Below are positions 23,986 through 35,006 of a stretch of 64,000 bases of DNA, piece after piece. The notes below the pieces were generated by a model. That model saw only the letters and a list, made by a program, of their open reading frames with translations. It made no database searches and was not told where the DNA came from. The stretch covers positions 239,042,891 to 239,106,890 of the forward strand of contig JBOZIK010000001.1 of assembly GCA_051453625.1 (NCBI GenBank), read 5' to 3'. The stretch comes from Welwitschia mirabilis (lineage: Eukaryota; Gnetophyta; Gnetopsida; Welwitschiales). A program made the position numbers and the translations under genes. Position 1 is the stretch's first letter; the number at the start of each line of letters is the position of its first letter.

Positions 23986-24796
23986 TAACGATAAATAAAA
24001 TCTACTAAGTTAATTAACCCTTCAACTTTTAAAGGTATTGATAATGTAGTAGATGTAGAAGCATGGTTGATTTTCAAGAAAAACAAAAGTAGAATGATTT
24101 AATTTTAATATGGAACAGAAGGTGATATCAGCAAATCATCAACTTGTTAAAAGGATCAGCTTTATGATAGGATGCAGAAAGACTTTAAGCATTATTTTAA
24201 ATGCCTATGACATGGCAAGAATTTAAAATAAGATATAAAGGTATATATATCTTATAATTTTTAAAAAATGAAAAGGCCAATGAATTCTACAAACTTAGAC
24301 AAGCTAAGTATGTAAATTGCCAAAGAATACATATAGAGTTTCAAGAAGGAGATGATGTTTATCTTAAATTCTCACCTTTTAAAGGAGTTTTAAAGCTTGA
24401 TAAAAAGGGAAAATTGACCCTGAAATTCATTGGGCCTTATTATATTATTAAAAGAACTAGGCTAGTAGCTTATGAGTTAGTCCCACCACTACATCTATCA
24501 ACATTTCATAATGTTTTTTACATATCCTTATTAAGGAAATGTTTAGCTAATGAAACAAAGATAATTCCTGATCAAAAAGTAGACATTCTTCTAGATTATT
24601 TAATTAAGGCTCAATCAATTAATATTTTAGATCACAAGAAAATGATATGATGAAAAAAATATATATAAGTTTATAAGATTCAATAGTTAAATCAATCTAT
24701 AGAAGAAGCATCTTGGGAAATAGAAATAGATATTAAGTAACAAAAACCAGAGCTTTAGCAAGTTTTTAGAAGGAAACTTCTTGAGGAGGTGAGAAA
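23986..24796 (+). pseudogene. Ty3/gypsy relic: gag joined to integrase C-terminus
   Basis: The first part (about 24,030-24,300) is gag capsid, with MPMTWQEFKIRYKG near 24,200-24,240 and an EFYKLRQ run near 24,285, as in the gag EFxxLRQ motif. Immediately after come integrase C-terminal features: an EFQEGDDVYLKFSPFKG segment (about 24,340-24,390), LTLKFIGPYYI (GPY/F module), HNVFYISLLRKCL (24,507-24,545), and a chromodomain-like QSIEEASWEIE near 24,690. Protease, RT, RNase H and the integrase core are all absent. The junction falls within a short shared Arg-Gln motif near 24,295-24,315, so a deletion by microhomology is likely. The longest clean frame is 24,414-24,650. Integrase inserts element DNA; this remnant cannot. 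Confidence 0.85.
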
Positions 24797-25398
24797 TGTC
24801 ATGTTCTAAAGTTTTCAAAGACTTTAAAACTTAGCCTAAGAATTATTTAAATATTTTAATAAATAAAAATAAATAATATATTCTAAATTAAATATCTTGC
24901 AGGCTAAAAGATTTATTGTGATAAAACCTTTATCTTGATATTATTCCTTAGAAATTATTGCTAAATATATCATTTTAATTAGTTACATAAAAATAATTGC
25001 AATTAAGTTCCTTTTTCTTATTATTACAAAATAGTAGCATGTTCTTAAAATTATGGCATTTCTTTCTTAATGGCTTATTTGGGTTAATATTAATGATTAC
25101 TATGGAATTTGAAAAGAGTATATTATCATGTGATTAACTTATCTTCTTTTTAACTTATTTTGAAAATGCCAAAGAACTTGAATCTTAAAACTTATGTGTC
25201 ATCCTTGTTTATAATAATTATTAATATTGGTAAAACAAATATTTAACATGATGAGCAATTATTGTTATAATAAGGTATTAAACGAATCTAGTGGCTAGAC
25301 AAAGTAATGATTTAGGGTTATGAAATATTTCTCATCTTTCTTTTTAAGATAATTTCTCTTCATGCCTCATGTATCTCCATATCCCTACATCCTCTTGT

Positions 25399-25411
25399 TA
25401 TATATATAACT
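25399..25411 (+). promoter_or_regulatory. LTR TATA box
   Basis: TTATATATATAAC sits about 600 bases into the LTR, preceded by a C/T-rich run. This fits the U3 promoter position for a plant LTR. Confidence 0.5.
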
Positions 25412-25856
25412 TTCTTCTCCTTTTATTTTTATATTTCTTATAGATGCTCTATTATTGGATCTTAGTAATTTTAAAACTTTAACTTTGAAAGCATTGGAGT
25501 CTTGAAATTCTTAAAATCTTGACAATCCTAATTAATTCTTGGATCTCTATATAGTCACTTTTTTTTGCATCGTTATTTTATTCCTTATTTTTTCATCCTT
25601 TGTAAGGCTTAATTTGGTGCTTGTTTCTTAATGAAACACTACGTTTTTGATAAAATTGTAAAGTACGAAACTGTATTTCTTATCTATAAGTATTAATTTC
25701 TATCGCCTTCTTGATAAATCTTTTAGAAGTTTAAGTGTGATTGCGATGCAAAATTTTATTTTTGATGAAAATGTATGTCTTGGCAATTTATATTAATCTT
25801 GCATATTCTTATGATATCTTGTGATTTTTAGATCTTATGAAAATGATAATTTTACA

Positions 25857-26050
25857 AATTGTTAAATGAGATAGTGAAATGTAAAAATTCATAGGTCATT
25901 AAATGAGGTCGTGGAATTGATAGATCCACATATTGCCGAAGGAGGTAGTGGACTTCATAGATCACCAAATGAGGCAGTGGAGTATGAAAAATTCATCAAT
26001 TATTAAACAAGACAGTAGACTCCACAAATTACTAAATGCGATAATGGAAG
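25857..26050 (+). repeat. Degenerate minisatellite in LTR (about 6 units of 25-38 bp)
   Basis: The unit core is close to AAATGAGGCAGTGGA followed by a variable tail. Copies start near 25,857, 25,891, 25,928, 25,957, 25,995 and 26,026. Confidence 0.7.
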
Positions 26051-26358
26051 AAAATAAAAATATATAAAACTTTTATTAAAAACTAGTTATTCTCATTTCA
26101 TTTCCATAAGTTTGTTGCTTACAATCTTGATCTTGTATTATCTGTCTTGTAACTTGGAATTTGTAACCTTTGTTCTTACATTACCTAAGTCATACTAGGG
26201 GCTATGAATATTTCATAGTTCTCACTCCATAATCTTATGTTAAATAGGTTGAAAGACTAAATCTTCTAAAGAGCTAAATTAATTACTAAGAATGGCATGA
26301 TGGAGTGAAGATCATTTCTTTATAGTTTTTATTATAAAACTATATTTAGAATGTTACA

Positions 26359-28389
26359 CTTATAAAGATTGTTATGGATCTTGAATACCTCAAAAGTTGT
26401 AATTATTTATTAACTTAGAATATTTTAAAACTTGAAATATGTATATTGTTTTATATTTAAAATTTTCATGAGGTATGTCCTTCTTGNNNNNNNNNNNNNN
26501 NNNNNNNNNNNNNNNNNNNNNNNNNNNNNNNNNNNNNNNNNNNNNNNNNNNNNNNNNNNNNNNNNNNNNNNNNNNNNNNNNNNNNNTTTAAAATTTTCAT
26601 GAGGTATGTCCTTCTTGAAGAATATTGCAACAGAAAATGTAATAGTTTGTTCTTATACAATCCTTGCAAAACTATCATTTATAGAGTCTTGAATATAACT
26701 TTTTTTACTTACTAGGACAACTTGGTTTATTGTTTAAATATAATGGTAAAATGTCCAATTTATTCTTCTTGTTTTAAATAGATATATGAACTTTAAATTC
26801 TCTAATATAGTTAATAAGAAGCTTGCATGATATGAGGGGCATCATTGTTAGGTTAAGAAAGTGGATTCTTTTATTACTTGTAACCTTATAATATGTTGTT
26901 ATGGAAGGAGATAAGGACCCATGCATAGGTTAAGTAGAAAAAAATATAAGTTAAATGTCATAATAGATATTATATTATTTTTAATATATTATTACAACAT
27001 ATTATAATAAAGGGGCATTTACTATTGAAGAAATATTAAAGGGAATTTTAATTAAAAAAGAACCACCATGGAAAAAGGAGCCCACGAGATAAAGAAAGAA
27101 GAGCTTGCATAATTCTTCTTTATAAAACAATATTAAAAAGAAAATAGACATGAAGGAGCCACAAGAGTTTTAAATTTAGTTGTCATCCTTATAGAGCTAT
27201 ATCAATACAGAGAGAAAATGAAGTTGCTTTTAAAGAAAGATGCCCACGTAGGAGTAGAAACACCATTAAGGAAAAAGAATTGGTGATAAAGGGCCATTAA
27301 TATTATATTTTAATACCCATCATCTCATAAATTTTATGATTCTTACATTATATAAAGAAAATGGGACTTTTGATTTGAAAAAAAATAATAAAGAAAAACC
27401 ATAATAGAAAAGGAGAGTCATGTGAAGAGGAGGAGGGGTCGGTAGTAATGAGTAAGCCATCATTCTTTAATTAGATGTTACCTCTTTAGCCATCACTTTA
27501 TATTTATGAATGTTAAGGGGGTATTAAATTAAGAAGAGAATTTCATTAAGGAGGGGCCCTCAAGGTGTAACATGGAAAAGGGGAAACATCTTATTAAAAT
27601 AATGCCATATTTTTTATGAAAAGAAAAAAGTGTGGGCCAACATAAGGACCCACATAGGATGAGTAAGCAATTGTTTCTTTAAGTAGACATTATTTTTTTA
27701 ACTACCATTTCATTACTAAATTTTATGATATATAGTATCTTAAGTCACTACCTCATAATATAATATAAGAAGGATTGGATGTTTAATAATCATAGCAACA
27801 CATAGTAACAACTAACTAAAACTTAGTGTAGTGGCAAAGGCCTTTACTTGTTACATGCACAGTCTTTAATTTAATTTACTATGGTATGTTATTTAAATAA
27901 AAATGATTTTGAAGTGCATTGAATCATCTAAGATTAATAAATTTTATGAATTTTAGATTATAATGTTTTTCCTATAAATATTGGCCTTATAATTATAATA
28001 GTTAAATGTTAAAAATTCTTTGACCTCCTTTATTCTCAAAATCAATTTAATATTACATATATACAATATCTTTGACATCCATAAAATTATCATTTTTATC
28101 CCCTTCTTGATTAGGTTAAAATAGCATATCCTATTGATATAATAAATTAAAGTGTGGTTTATTTAAAGTGTTTAAGAGAATGAAGGGAAGCGAAATAGAG
28201 TAGAATAGCTAAGCTATAATTTCACTTTTAGTGAGTGTGACGATAATTCAAAGGGAATCTATTACCTAAATTTGGCATATATTTAATATGTTGTTTTGTT
28301 CTTATTTTTCACATATACCTTTCCCAAGAGACATTTTTCTTTGAGATCTTTTAGAGATGATTTCAAGTTTTTGATGCAGTGCATCTTCA
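26359..28389. other. No recognised gene; repeat-derived AT-rich DNA
   Basis: From about 26,870 to 27,670 purine-rich plus-strand blocks (GGAGCCCACG, GGAGCCACAAG, GATGCCCACG, GAGGAGGAGGGG) recur among AT-rich sequence, as in LTR or LINE leader DNA. I see no coding motif. Confidence 0.35.
26487..26586. other. Assembly gap, 100 N
   Basis: The flanks repeat: 26,456-26,486 and 26,587-26,617 are the same 31 bases. Confidence 0.95.
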
Positions 28390-29225
28390 ATGAGCTATTT
28401 CATTAACTTCTTGGTGGCGCTATCCATTATGAAAATTTAAAAGGACATAATAGAATATGATTAGACCTTACATTGGTTTTTTAACCTCTGAAGGAAGTAT
28501 TTTAATTAATAATTTATAAATCCTAAAAATCCAAAAGAGCAAGTTCAAGTAAATTTAAGGTGTCCAAGGAAGTGGAAGCATTTTTTGACTCTCCAATGGT
28601 AGTAGATTCTTCTAGTATAAAATCTTATATAATATTAGTAGGGAGAAGTAAGCCTCAAAGATTTTTTAACTTATATTTTGGTTTCAAGCATTAAGGAGAC
28701 ATCATCCATGCAAATATTCTTATTAACTACTTTAAGAATTTGGAAGCTTGCTTCAAAAATAGTCTTATTAATAAATTTCAATCTTTAGGAGGGCTTTCAT
28801 TCATAGAAAAAATGCATTTATGATATGATTAGATACTTATTGCAAGTTATAAGATAATTCCTCTCAAAGATGCATTATTGCATTCTATTTTTAATACAAA
28901 AGATAATATGTATAATGTTCTAGTAGGAGAGCCCTCTTTTCTTGGTCATAGAGGTTTAGCTTTAACTAAATGATTCCTCTTAATTTGTTATAAGACCTTT
29001 ATTTTTGAAAATATTTTAATTTGGATTTGTATTTTAAATTCTCACCTAGAAATATGATACCCTAATTTTTTTAAGAATCTTGAAGATATGTTAAGGAAAT
29101 TTCTTAAACTTGATAGAAATACAAATCCTATGGCAAAAATGGTGATGGCTGATCAAACAGTTTCAATGGGAAAAAAATATTCTAAATACTATGTGAGGTG
29201 AATCATTCTTCAATCTTTAAATTGA
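28390..29225 (+). pseudogene. Plant LINE ORF1 relic (DUF4283-type)
   Basis: Plus-strand frames give a segment near 29,004-29,054 resembling FENIxIWIRIPNLPLEYW (the readable version is FENILIWICILNSHLEI), followed by FLKLDRNT at 29,101-29,124. This is the order seen in the N-terminal RNA-binding protein of plant L1-type LINEs. No zinc knuckle is seen before the gap. ORF2 follows on the same strand. Confidence 0.6.
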
Positions 29226-29480
29226 AAATATCTCATTACAATTCTCAAAATATAGGAAAAATTAACACACAATGGAAAAATATATGAAAAATAAGAAGGT
29301 ATAAAATAATGATTAGTAAGAAGTTCAAAAAAACTTTATAAAAAAACTAGCTTTAATTTTAAATAATGATTCAATCACATAAGAAAATAAATATAACATT
29401 CCATCATAATAGGAACTAGAATAGATGATGGAAAAATAAATAAAAATAATTGTAAAAGAGCTAAATAAAAGTACACAAAG

Positions 29481-30098
29481 NNNNNNNNNNNNNNNNNNNN
29501 NNNNNNNNNNNNNNNNNNNNNNNNNNNNNNNNNNNNNNNNNNNNNNNNNNNNNNNNNNNNNNNNNNNNNNNNNNNNNNNNNNNNNNNNNNNNNNNNNNNN
29601 NNNNNNNNNNNNNNNNNNNNNNNNNNNNNNNNNNNNNNNNNNNNNNNNNNNNNNNNNNNNNNNNNNNNNNNNNNNNNNNNNNNNNNNNNNNNNNNNNNNN
29701 NNNNNNNNNNNNNNNNNNNNNNNNNNNNNNNNNNNNNNNNNNNNNNNNNNNNNNNNNNNNNNNNNNNNNNNNNNNNNNNNNNNNNNNNNNNNNNNNNNNN
29801 NNNNNNNNNNNNNNNNNNNNNNNNNNNNNNNNNNNNNNNNNNNNNNNNNNNNNNNNNNNNNNNNNNNNNNNNNNNNNNNNNNNNNNNNNNNNNNNNNNNN
29901 NNNNNNNNNNNNNNNNNNNNNNNNNNNNNNNNNNNNNNNNNNNNNNNNNNNNNNNNNNNNNNNNNNNNNNNNNNNNNNNNNNNNNNNNNNNNNNNNNNNN
30001 NNNNNNNNNNNNNNNNNNNNNNNNNNNNNNNNNNNNNNNNNNNNNNNNNNNNNNNNNNNNNNNNNNNNNNNNNNNNNNNNNNNNNNNNNNNNNNNNNN
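29481..30098. other. Assembly gap, 618 N
   Basis: The flanks repeat: 29,432-29,480 and 30,099-30,148 are the same 49-50 bases. The gap probably removes the ORF1-ORF2 junction. Confidence 0.95.
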
Positions 30099-30239
30099 AA
30101 AAATAAATAAAAAATAATTGTAAAAGAGATAAATAAAAGTACACAAAGCACATTCATAATGCACTAGATACTTTATCATAGCAATAGTTGTAGTAGTAGA
30201 CACACATGGAAATGGGATAAGAGAAAAAAACAAAGTGGA

Positions 30240-33010
30240 GATAATGTTGATAAGGGTGTTGTAGATGTTCTAGTAGGTAATCAAACTAGGAAGTTAGAAC
30301 AAACAAATAGAACAACAAGAATGGATACCTAAAAAGGAAAAATTGAAAAGAAGATAAAGAAGGACGTCTGAGATGGTAAGAAATGTCAACTCTTCTTTCA
30401 ATGATTATTTTCTGAAATTATAGAGTATTTGGAAATGGTAAAAATTATTTTACCTTTAGAGTATTTTGATGGAATCACTAGTATCTATGTGTTTCATTCA
30501 ATAAACTAAGTTAACTCTCTAAAAGTTAGTCATTTTTATATAAAATTCTCATGTTTTTTATTTTAGTATTTAGTATGAGAACAAAAGGAGGATTAATGAT
30601 CCTTTGGAAGCATGGTGCCAATTCTATTATTAGTAAGAACAATAATTACCTCACTATTAATTTGATATTTATTGATAAAAATAAATAAATTACCAATTTC
30701 TATGGACCTCAGGAAGCAAATCAAAAACTTTAATGCTTGTATCATATCATGTTAGACTCTCTAGATATCATCATAAAAGACTTTAATTAGATCTTAAACT
30801 CTCATGGCAAGCATCATAATGTTCACAATCTTTATACTATTAATTTTTTTGTTGGATGTGTTAATAACTATGGTTATAAAGATCTTTCTCTCCATAATGC
30901 TTTTATAGTTAGAGTAATCTTAGAAAAGGATTAAATTTTGTTATGTTTAAAATCAATCGATATTTTTTAAAAAACTCAAATGAACATGTCTTTCTTAAAT
31001 AAAAATCTAGATTTTTATTTAGTCATAGACATATAATTCTAATAATGAATTCCCTTTCAAAGAAATCTTTCTTCTAATTGGAGCATTTCTAGTTGAAATA
31101 TTTAAACTTCATTAATTAGGAAGACTATGGTGAAAGGTACATCTACTTCTAGATTGCTTGAAAATCATAAAATTTTGAGGCACAAGTTAATATTTTGAAA
31201 GAAATACTTGAATGATTCATTTATAAATATTAAGAATTAATTATTAGAAGTTCTAACTATTATCCAGAAACACAATGAAGCTACCAATGCAGATACATGA
31301 TATGAAAAACATCTCATCTCTAAAATTCATGATATATCCTCTAAGGAAGAAACTTAATAGAAATGAAGATCTAAAATATATTGGCTTAAAAAAGAAAACT
31401 ATAATATAAAGTTCTTCTTCTAGATAGTGAACAAGAATAGGCAAAAAAGTAGTATAATGGAGTATGTTTGTAATGTGCTACAAATATAATGCTTAAATTT
31501 CTAATTCTTTTTAATTATTTGTAGAACTTAATTTGCATAAAAGTTGATGGATTTAAGTAATGTCATGGTTGGTTATCCTATCACTAAATAGTAGTAATGC
31601 TACATAAATCAATGAGTCACAGAAGATGAAATTAGAAGTACCATTAACTCAATGAAAAAGAATAGAGATCTATGCCTTGATAGATTCACTGTAGAGTTCT
31701 ATTAAAACTTTTGAGATATTATCAAAATCAATGTCTATGATGTGATCCAAGAAATTTTTAAAAAATACCTTCTACAAATCTTCCAATGATACTCTTATCA
31801 CCATTAATCCCAAAATAGAAGATGTTGAAAGTCCTCATCAATATAGGCTAATCAATCTTTATAATGTTTTCTATAAGATTTGCACTAAGATTATTATAGA
31901 TAGGCTTAAAGTACTACTTTTAAACATGTTTTCCCTTATCAATCTAGTTTTATTTTAGTAAGAGACATTTATGATAACATCATTCTTACTAATGAATTCT
32001 CCATTTGCCCTATAAAAGAAATAAACTAGCAATATTTCTTAAGCTTAATATAGCCAAAGCATTTAACATAATATAGTGGAAAATAATAGACTATGTGTTA
32101 CAAAAGCATGGTGTACCTTCTCCTATTAAATGTCTCATTTATTTCTACATCTTAATGAAAACCTTATTTGTTATAGTTAATGAATAGATATATATAGTTA
32201 TTTCTAAGGTAGCAGTGGCCTCTGTCAAGGTGATCCCCTCTTTCCTAGCATTTTTATTCTTGTGATGGGCTCCTTAGCTAGGATATTCCTTCAAAATCAT
32301 ATTTTAGCTATTAAATTAACTCCTTCTAATCTCATTATTTAGTTTGTATAGGATACTCTTCTATGTTTTGACTCTAGTATTCTAGTGGATAAGTAAGATC
32401 ATATCCTCTTGAATGAGCTTCATAACTTCTCAGGTCTTGCAATAAATAGGCACAAATCTAAGCTCTTCATTATCAACACTCCACATAAAGAAAAGGCATA
32501 TATCTTAAAAGTATTTCAATTTTTGTAAGATGAATTTGTAATGCTTATATTGTTCTTCCCTTTAATTCTAATCAGATTGCGGATAACATTTAGCCTCCCT
32601 TAGTAAGAAAAATTATAGCCCAATTGACTCGATGGGATAATAAATTCCTAGCAAATGAAAGGAAAATCCTACTTGTCTAATTCTATTTAGTAAGCATGAT
32701 AATTTATCCTACTAGTTTCTTTTCTATATCTAATAAATATATTAGATTGGTTAATAATATTATGAAAGATTTTATTTTGTTAAAGGGCAAGTATCATAAT
32801 AGATTCTATCTTATAAACTATGAATAAATAGCCATGCCTAAAAAAGTAGGTGGTCTTGGTATTAGAAAAACTATGAACATAAGAAAATGCATCCTTGAAA
32901 AGCACTACTATTGGCTACTATTAAACAACAACATTATTTAGATAAAATTCTTCAAAGAGGATTATGACAATAAAGAAAGGCACTTTACTTTTTGCACTGA
33001 AAAACTTCAT
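30240..33010 (+). pseudogene. Plant L1-type LINE ORF2 relic (endonuclease, RT, C-terminal domain)
   Basis: Three modules appear in the expected order. The APE-type endonuclease at about 30,585-30,900 has GGLMILWKHGA, NFYGPQEAN (30,698-30,728) and KDFN in place of the GDFN motif (about 30,780). Reverse transcriptase at about 31,600-32,500 has a KLNIAKAF motif at 32,041-32,064 (catalytic Asp read as Asn), a QGDPLFPSIFILVM-like block at 32,227-32,268, and the FADD box read as F-V-stop-D at 32,344-32,355. A C-terminal segment at about 32,620-33,000 has MPKKVGGLGIRK. The protein would nick target DNA and prime reverse transcription there. Many stops and lost catalytic residues show it is long dead. 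The 3' end abuts an LTR fragment at 33,014. Confidence 0.85.
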
Positions 33011-33013
33011 GTA

Positions 33014-33025
33014 GCTTTAATACCA
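33014..33025 (-). promoter_or_regulatory. Primer-binding site for tRNA-Met, lightly decayed
   Basis: Plus-strand GCTTTAATACCA differs from the reverse complement of the canonical plant site (GCTCTGATACCA) by two transitions, C to T and G to A. It directly precedes a TTGTAATATC LTR-like edge. Confidence 0.65.
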
Positions 33026-33677
33026 AATTGTAATATCATAATTTTAGCCCAAAACTATGAATGTTACCTAATGCGATTTTTGTAATCTTTTTGAACACAA
33101 TTATGTATCAAATTAAAATTTAATTATGCTTTAAAACATAACCTAATATTATAACAAGGTAATTATGCATGATAATAATATGTTAAAGAATAGATCAAAT
33201 CATAATTATCTTTAGAGGATAATAGGAGAATTTTTAATGTTTACATATCATTTGTAGAAAAATTTAAAATCATAATGTTCTTTCATAGGTTACAACTACA
33301 AGCACATACAACATGAAATAGTAGCAAAGTATTTTAATCCATCAGCAACAAGCACTTTTTTCTCTATTACCAAAATCCATGCCAGTATCTAAACTACACA
33401 TATAATATGGTATGGAAGTTATGAAATCATCACAATTTCCATTATGATTCATGGTAAGACTTAGGTGGAAAGCAAAAGTTTCAAGATCAAGGAAGAATTT
33501 CTTAAAAAAAAAATCAATATGTAACCAAGACAAATCAAGAATAAAATGTCAACAATTCAAGATGGATTTCAATAATCTAAGTGTATTACAAAATATGCTT
33601 AACAACATTTTTAATTTATCTAGTTGCACATTTGCATAAGAAGCAACTTATCCATTTACTCTCTAGAGGAATTATTG
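33026..33677 (-). repeat. LTR fragment, minus orientation
   Basis: This starts beside the primer site. At about 33,369-33,440 it shares CCAAAATCCATGCC and flanking sequence with the LTR at 61,780-61,850, so it belongs to the same or a sister family as the long-LTR gypsy element. Small open frames here (for example 33,451-33,639) look incidental. It ends in a gap. Confidence 0.55.
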
Positions 33678-33777
33678 NNNNNNNNNNNNNNNNNNNNNNN
33701 NNNNNNNNNNNNNNNNNNNNNNNNNNNNNNNNNNNNNNNNNNNNNNNNNNNNNNNNNNNNNNNNNNNNNNNNNNNNN
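33678..33777. other. Assembly gap, 100 N
   Basis: No duplicated flanks are seen. It separates the LTR fragment from the CACTA neighbourhood. Confidence 0.95.
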
Positions 33778-35006
33778 TAGAAATTTTGATTTTTTTATTT
33801 CTTTTAAAGTTATAATAAAACATAATAAAAAATTAATTCATTTCATATTCATAATATTATATTCTCATAGAAACATTTTTTTAGTTATAAATTAAACTAT
33901 TAAATTACCTAAAAATGTTTTTAGGTAGTTTAGTTACAAATGCATCCAAATATTTGAGTTTTACTCCTACGGGTATGGTATTCTTTATTTTTTATCATTT
34001 CCTTTATTATTAAAAAATTATTTCATAGTTCATATTTGTTTTGTTTCCAATAGTTGTTTATACTTGATAATACTGCTTCTTTTATAATGTCATCTGCTTC
34101 AAATTATAACTGTAATTGAGTCATTAGAAAGTATGATAATATCATTATTCCTTTAGTCATAATAAATCAATATTTAAAATACCTTTAGCAAACTCCATAG
34201 TAAGTCCTTTCTTTGATTTTACACCATTTTGTATGAAGGAATGACATTTGACACATGGATATGAGAAACGAAGCCTAAATAAGTAGATAACTTATCTAAG
34301 TTCAAACCAATGGATTAATTACATTCATTAACTTAAACATTTAAAGGGCCTTCATTAGAAGTAATTTCTCCAATTGATTTTCCACTATGTATTTTAAAAG
34401 TTTTTGAAATACTTCCTTCATCTTTTTCTTCTACAAACATTAAAAGAATGTATGTATTTATTTATCAAATGATATTATAACAAATATTAAATACAACATC
34501 ATAAATTAAGATACTATTAGCTTTTTTAAGTTTTTGAACTTACATTTTCCATGTTGATTGTACTTTTTTTTTAATCTTTTCTTTCTTTCATCCCTAACTA
34601 CAATTAGTAGCGTTCATAATATTTTTGTAGTTAAATTCAAATATAAGATGACATAAAACCATTTATCAAATAATAACATACAATGTTTTACATAATCATA
34701 AGTGGACAAAACTATAATCCATTTCATAAATACAAATTTAGATAACATATACAAGATACCATTTAACTATAGTCCACTTAAAATATTACAACAAACTCAT
34801 AAGAAAACTTGGAATGGAGAAATCCTATAACTTATATATTAAATCTATGATCATAAAAGTACATCACTCTATCCATTTTCTCTCTTCATTAGAATCATCT
34901 TCCTTATTATAAATCAAAATACTATATATACTAAAAAGCTAATGATTACCCCTATTTATAAAACTATTCTTACTATCAACATATTTTGTCATCCCTTGAG
35001 CTGATC
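33778..35006. other. No recognised gene; probable 3' part of CACTA element
   Basis: This lies downstream of the CACTA transposase relic. Near 33,904-33,925 a CCTAAAAATGTTTTTAGG palindrome is reminiscent of CACTA subterminal repeats. The terminus itself may be in the gap. Confidence 0.35.

Larger units (their letters stand above)
24797..26358 (+). repeat. 3' LTR of the gag-integrase gypsy relic
   Basis: It begins TGTCATGTTC directly after a purine-rich AGGAGGTGAGAAA tract (polypurine-tract position) at the end of the integrase frame, and ends AATGTTACA at 26,358, giving 1562 bases. It contains a TATA box (TTATATATATAAC, about 25,399-25,411) and, in the downstream half, a minisatellite. Confidence 0.65.
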
